A stretch of 33,933 nt of DNA, from positions 1-33,933 of the forward strand of contig DF237722.1 in assembly GCA_000708835.1 (NCBI GenBank), in the 5' to 3' direction. A program made the translations under genes and the position numbers. Of the stretch, positions 32,511 to 33,933 are shown one piece after another. The notes below the pieces were generated by a model. That model saw only the letters and a list, made by a program, of their open reading frames with translations, had not been told where the DNA came from and did not search any database. Source of the DNA: Klebsormidium nitens (taxonomy: Eukaryota; Streptophyta; Klebsormidiophyceae; Klebsormidiales; Klebsormidiaceae). The stretch's first letter is position 1. Every line of letters starts with the position of its first letter.

Positions 32511-33933
32511 CTATCTTTGCTGGTGTTCTTCGGACCTATTGCGCCTCCTCCTACTGCCGATGGCCAGGAGCGGCAAACCCACCACGATACAGCCGCCAGC
32601 TATGCAAGCCACAATGATGATTCCGATGCCCCCAATGCCCCCGCTTTTCACCGCAGCAGGGGGCGGCGGCGGCGGAGCCAACGGGGAGGGGGGCGAGGAA
32701 ATGGCCATCACGGCGGATAGCATATAGACGCTGTTCCACGTGGTGCTCCCCAAATTGCCCAGCGCCATTTTTTGCGCCGTCGCGTTGTACGTCAGGCTGA
32801 TGTCATTGGGCACCACCGCCCACGTGCAGTTCGCGAAGCTGGCCACCTTGTTGAACTGGCCCGGGGCACAGTCGGTGTACTGGTGCACGGACACGAAGAA
32901 TGACGTCACCCACCGGTCGCCGACGCCCCGGAACTCGAGCGCGCCCTTCGCGGGCGCATAAGAATTGTTACCCCGCTTCAAGAACAGCAGCCCGGAGGCG
33001 ACCTTCACCGTCACCGTCCCACCGGCCGCTAGCAGCGCGCGCGCGCGCCGGCGCGCGCTGCTCTCGCCGCCGACCGGGGTCATCTCCCCGGGGAAGTAGG
33101 CGGCGAATGCGCTGATGCTCTCGTCCCCGTCAACCGTCGCCGAATAGGCAAACTCGCCGCCAAACTGGACGCTGCCGGCAGCTCCCTGGATCTCCCCGGT
33201 GGTTTGCGGATCCACTTCCTGCGAACTAGAGGGGACCTCGACTTCCGCGACGCTTTGCAGTTGCAAGACGTAGATGCCGTTCCACTGCGCGGGGGGGATC
33301 CCTCCGGTGCCCGCCGTGAGAGTCACCGGGTCGAACTGCGCGTACAGGCCGGCCGCGGTGTGCGCCCAGGAGCACGCCCCGGCCGTGCCGTTGACGGCGG
33401 CCTGCCACGCGTCAGCAGGCGAGCAGCCCATCGCTTGGAAGCCCTCGATCATGTACACGAAACCGTCCGGCGCCGGTCCGGTCACCGAAAAGGTGACGGT
33501 CCCCTCCTGAGGCTCGTAGAAGACGGTGCCAAAGACAGATGACTCTTGCGTCATGCTGAGCGCAAAGCCGTCGACGTACGCTTCAGAAGAAACGGACGTC
33601 CGCGCCGGAGCTGGGAGCGAGGCCTTGCCAAAGTCGACGATATTGATTGTAATCGGGGTCGCCAACGAGGCATTCGAGAACGAGCCCTCCTGATCAAAGG
33701 TGGGGGTCGTGGCACCGACCGTTGCTATTCTGTAGCTCGCCCCCCCGTTTTGCCCACTGCAAAAGCTCTTTGTCAACGGGTCGCACGGAATAGCGGGAGC
33801 GAGGGACGGAAGCGGCGCGGGGGCAGCGGACGGAGAAGGGGAGGGGCTTACGGATGGCGAGGGGCTCGAACTAGGGGAGGGCTCAGGACTTGACGACGGG
33901 GATGGGGTGGGGCTTTCCGATGGCGATGGGGAC
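32511..33933 (-). CDS. Ser/Pro-rich single-pass membrane protein with duplicated ectodomain (5' partial)
   Basis: One open frame runs from the right edge to TAG at 32511-32513, about 473 residues, with no start in the window. At the edge it begins with SPSPSESPTPSPSS-type Ser/Pro repeats, typical of hydroxyproline-rich cell-wall or surface proteins. An ectodomain with two related halves follows. Each half ends in a C(S/A)P motif, then a C(S/T)WA motif, then WN(G/S)(I/V)Y(V/M)L. Several N-glycosylation sites (NAS, NGT, NNS, NCT, NAT) occur. Then come a second Pro-rich stalk (PPPPPP), one transmembrane helix (about 32560-32630) and a short basic tail RRRRNRSEEHQQR. This predicts an outside N-terminus and a cytoplasmic C-terminus. 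It may be a wall-anchored surface protein or receptor-like stub without a kinase. The family is not recognised. A small internal intron near the N-terminus (TTTTGCAG at about 33757) cannot be excluded. Confidence 0.8.
   Translation of the reverse strand, partial: SPSPSESPTPSPSSSPEPSPSSSPSPSVSPSPSPSAAPAPLPSLAPAIPCDPLTKSFCSGQNGGASYRIATVGATTPTFDQEGSFSNASLATPITINIVDFGKASLPAPARTSVSSEAYVDGFALSMTQESSVFGTVFYEPQEGTVTFSVTGPAPDGFVYMIEGFQAMGCSPADAWQAAVNGTAGACSWAHTAAGLYAQFDPVTLTAGTGGIPPAQWNGIYVLQLQSVAEVEVPSSSQEVDPQTTGEIQGAAGSVQFGGEFAYSATVDGDESISAFAAYFPGEMTPVGGESSARRRARALLAAGGTVTVKVASGLLFLKRGNNSYAPAKGALEFRGVGDRWVTSFFVSVHQYTDCAPGQFNKVASFANCTWAVVPNDISLTYNATAQKMALGNLGSTTWNSVYMLSAVMAISSPPSPLAPPPPPPAAVKSGGIGGIGIIIVACIAGGCIVVGLPLLAIGSRRRRNRSEEHQQR
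33031..33062. repeat. Alternating GC tract and hairpin inside the coding sequence
   Basis: AGCAGCGCGCG (33031-33041) is the reverse complement of 33052-33062, with a GC-only loop between. The CG dinucleotide run is prone to Z-DNA or hairpin formation. In the gene it encodes the basic patch SSARRRARALLA. Confidence 0.85.

Noticed and set aside
1-33933. CRISPR arrays, operons, bacterial promoters and terminators
   Set aside because: The sequence is eukaryotic with spliceosomal introns; the repeats seen are degenerate tandem duplications without regular spacers.

Overview
The window reads as nuclear DNA of a streptophyte green alga, most like Klebsormidium. It holds a single-copy-type LEAFY/FLORICAULA gene whose DNA-binding domain carries residues unlike those of land plants. 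Genes are intron-rich with GT-AG boundaries, exons are GC-rich, and introns and spacers are richer in A+T. The species is inferred, not proven.

Layout, left to right. Bases 2-112 are a broken Ty3/gypsy reverse transcriptase fragment. Bases 199-3233 (+) are the last five recognisable exons of a P-loop GTPase with a long Gly/Ala-rich hydrophobic stretch before the G domain. Bases 3234-6018 are a spacer with an inverted-repeat (MITE-like) candidate and two competing hairpins. Bases 6019-21512 (-) are one very large gene of about 21 exons encoding about 1.2 thousand residues: four CxxC pairs of DnaJ zinc-finger type near the N-terminus, then a Trp-rich region, then long charged coiled coil. I rebuilt its exons from splice sites and every junction keeps phase. 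I do not recognise the family. Bases 21513-23601 are the spacer between this gene and the divergent LEAFY gene, and include telomere-like CCCTAAA motifs. Bases 23602-28132 (+) are LEAFY in eight exons (517 residues). Bases 28133-32510 are a spacer with a 40-bp perfect palindrome built on TGAGTCA motifs, a C-run and an orphan exon candidate. Bases 32511-33933 (-) are the C-terminal part of a Ser/Pro-rich, single-pass membrane protein with a duplicated ectodomain; it runs off the right edge.

The genes do not look like one pathway. The most unusual points are: (1) decayed tandem copies ('exon echoes') of exon ends, including splice sites, in the introns of the large minus-strand gene; (2) a 66-nt phase-symmetric exon in LEAFY that inserts 22 residues into the DNA-binding domain and could be skipped in frame; (3) the palindrome 0.5 kb downstream of LEAFY; (4) the fixed use of one rare codon string for every Gln-Leu-Glu in the large gene.
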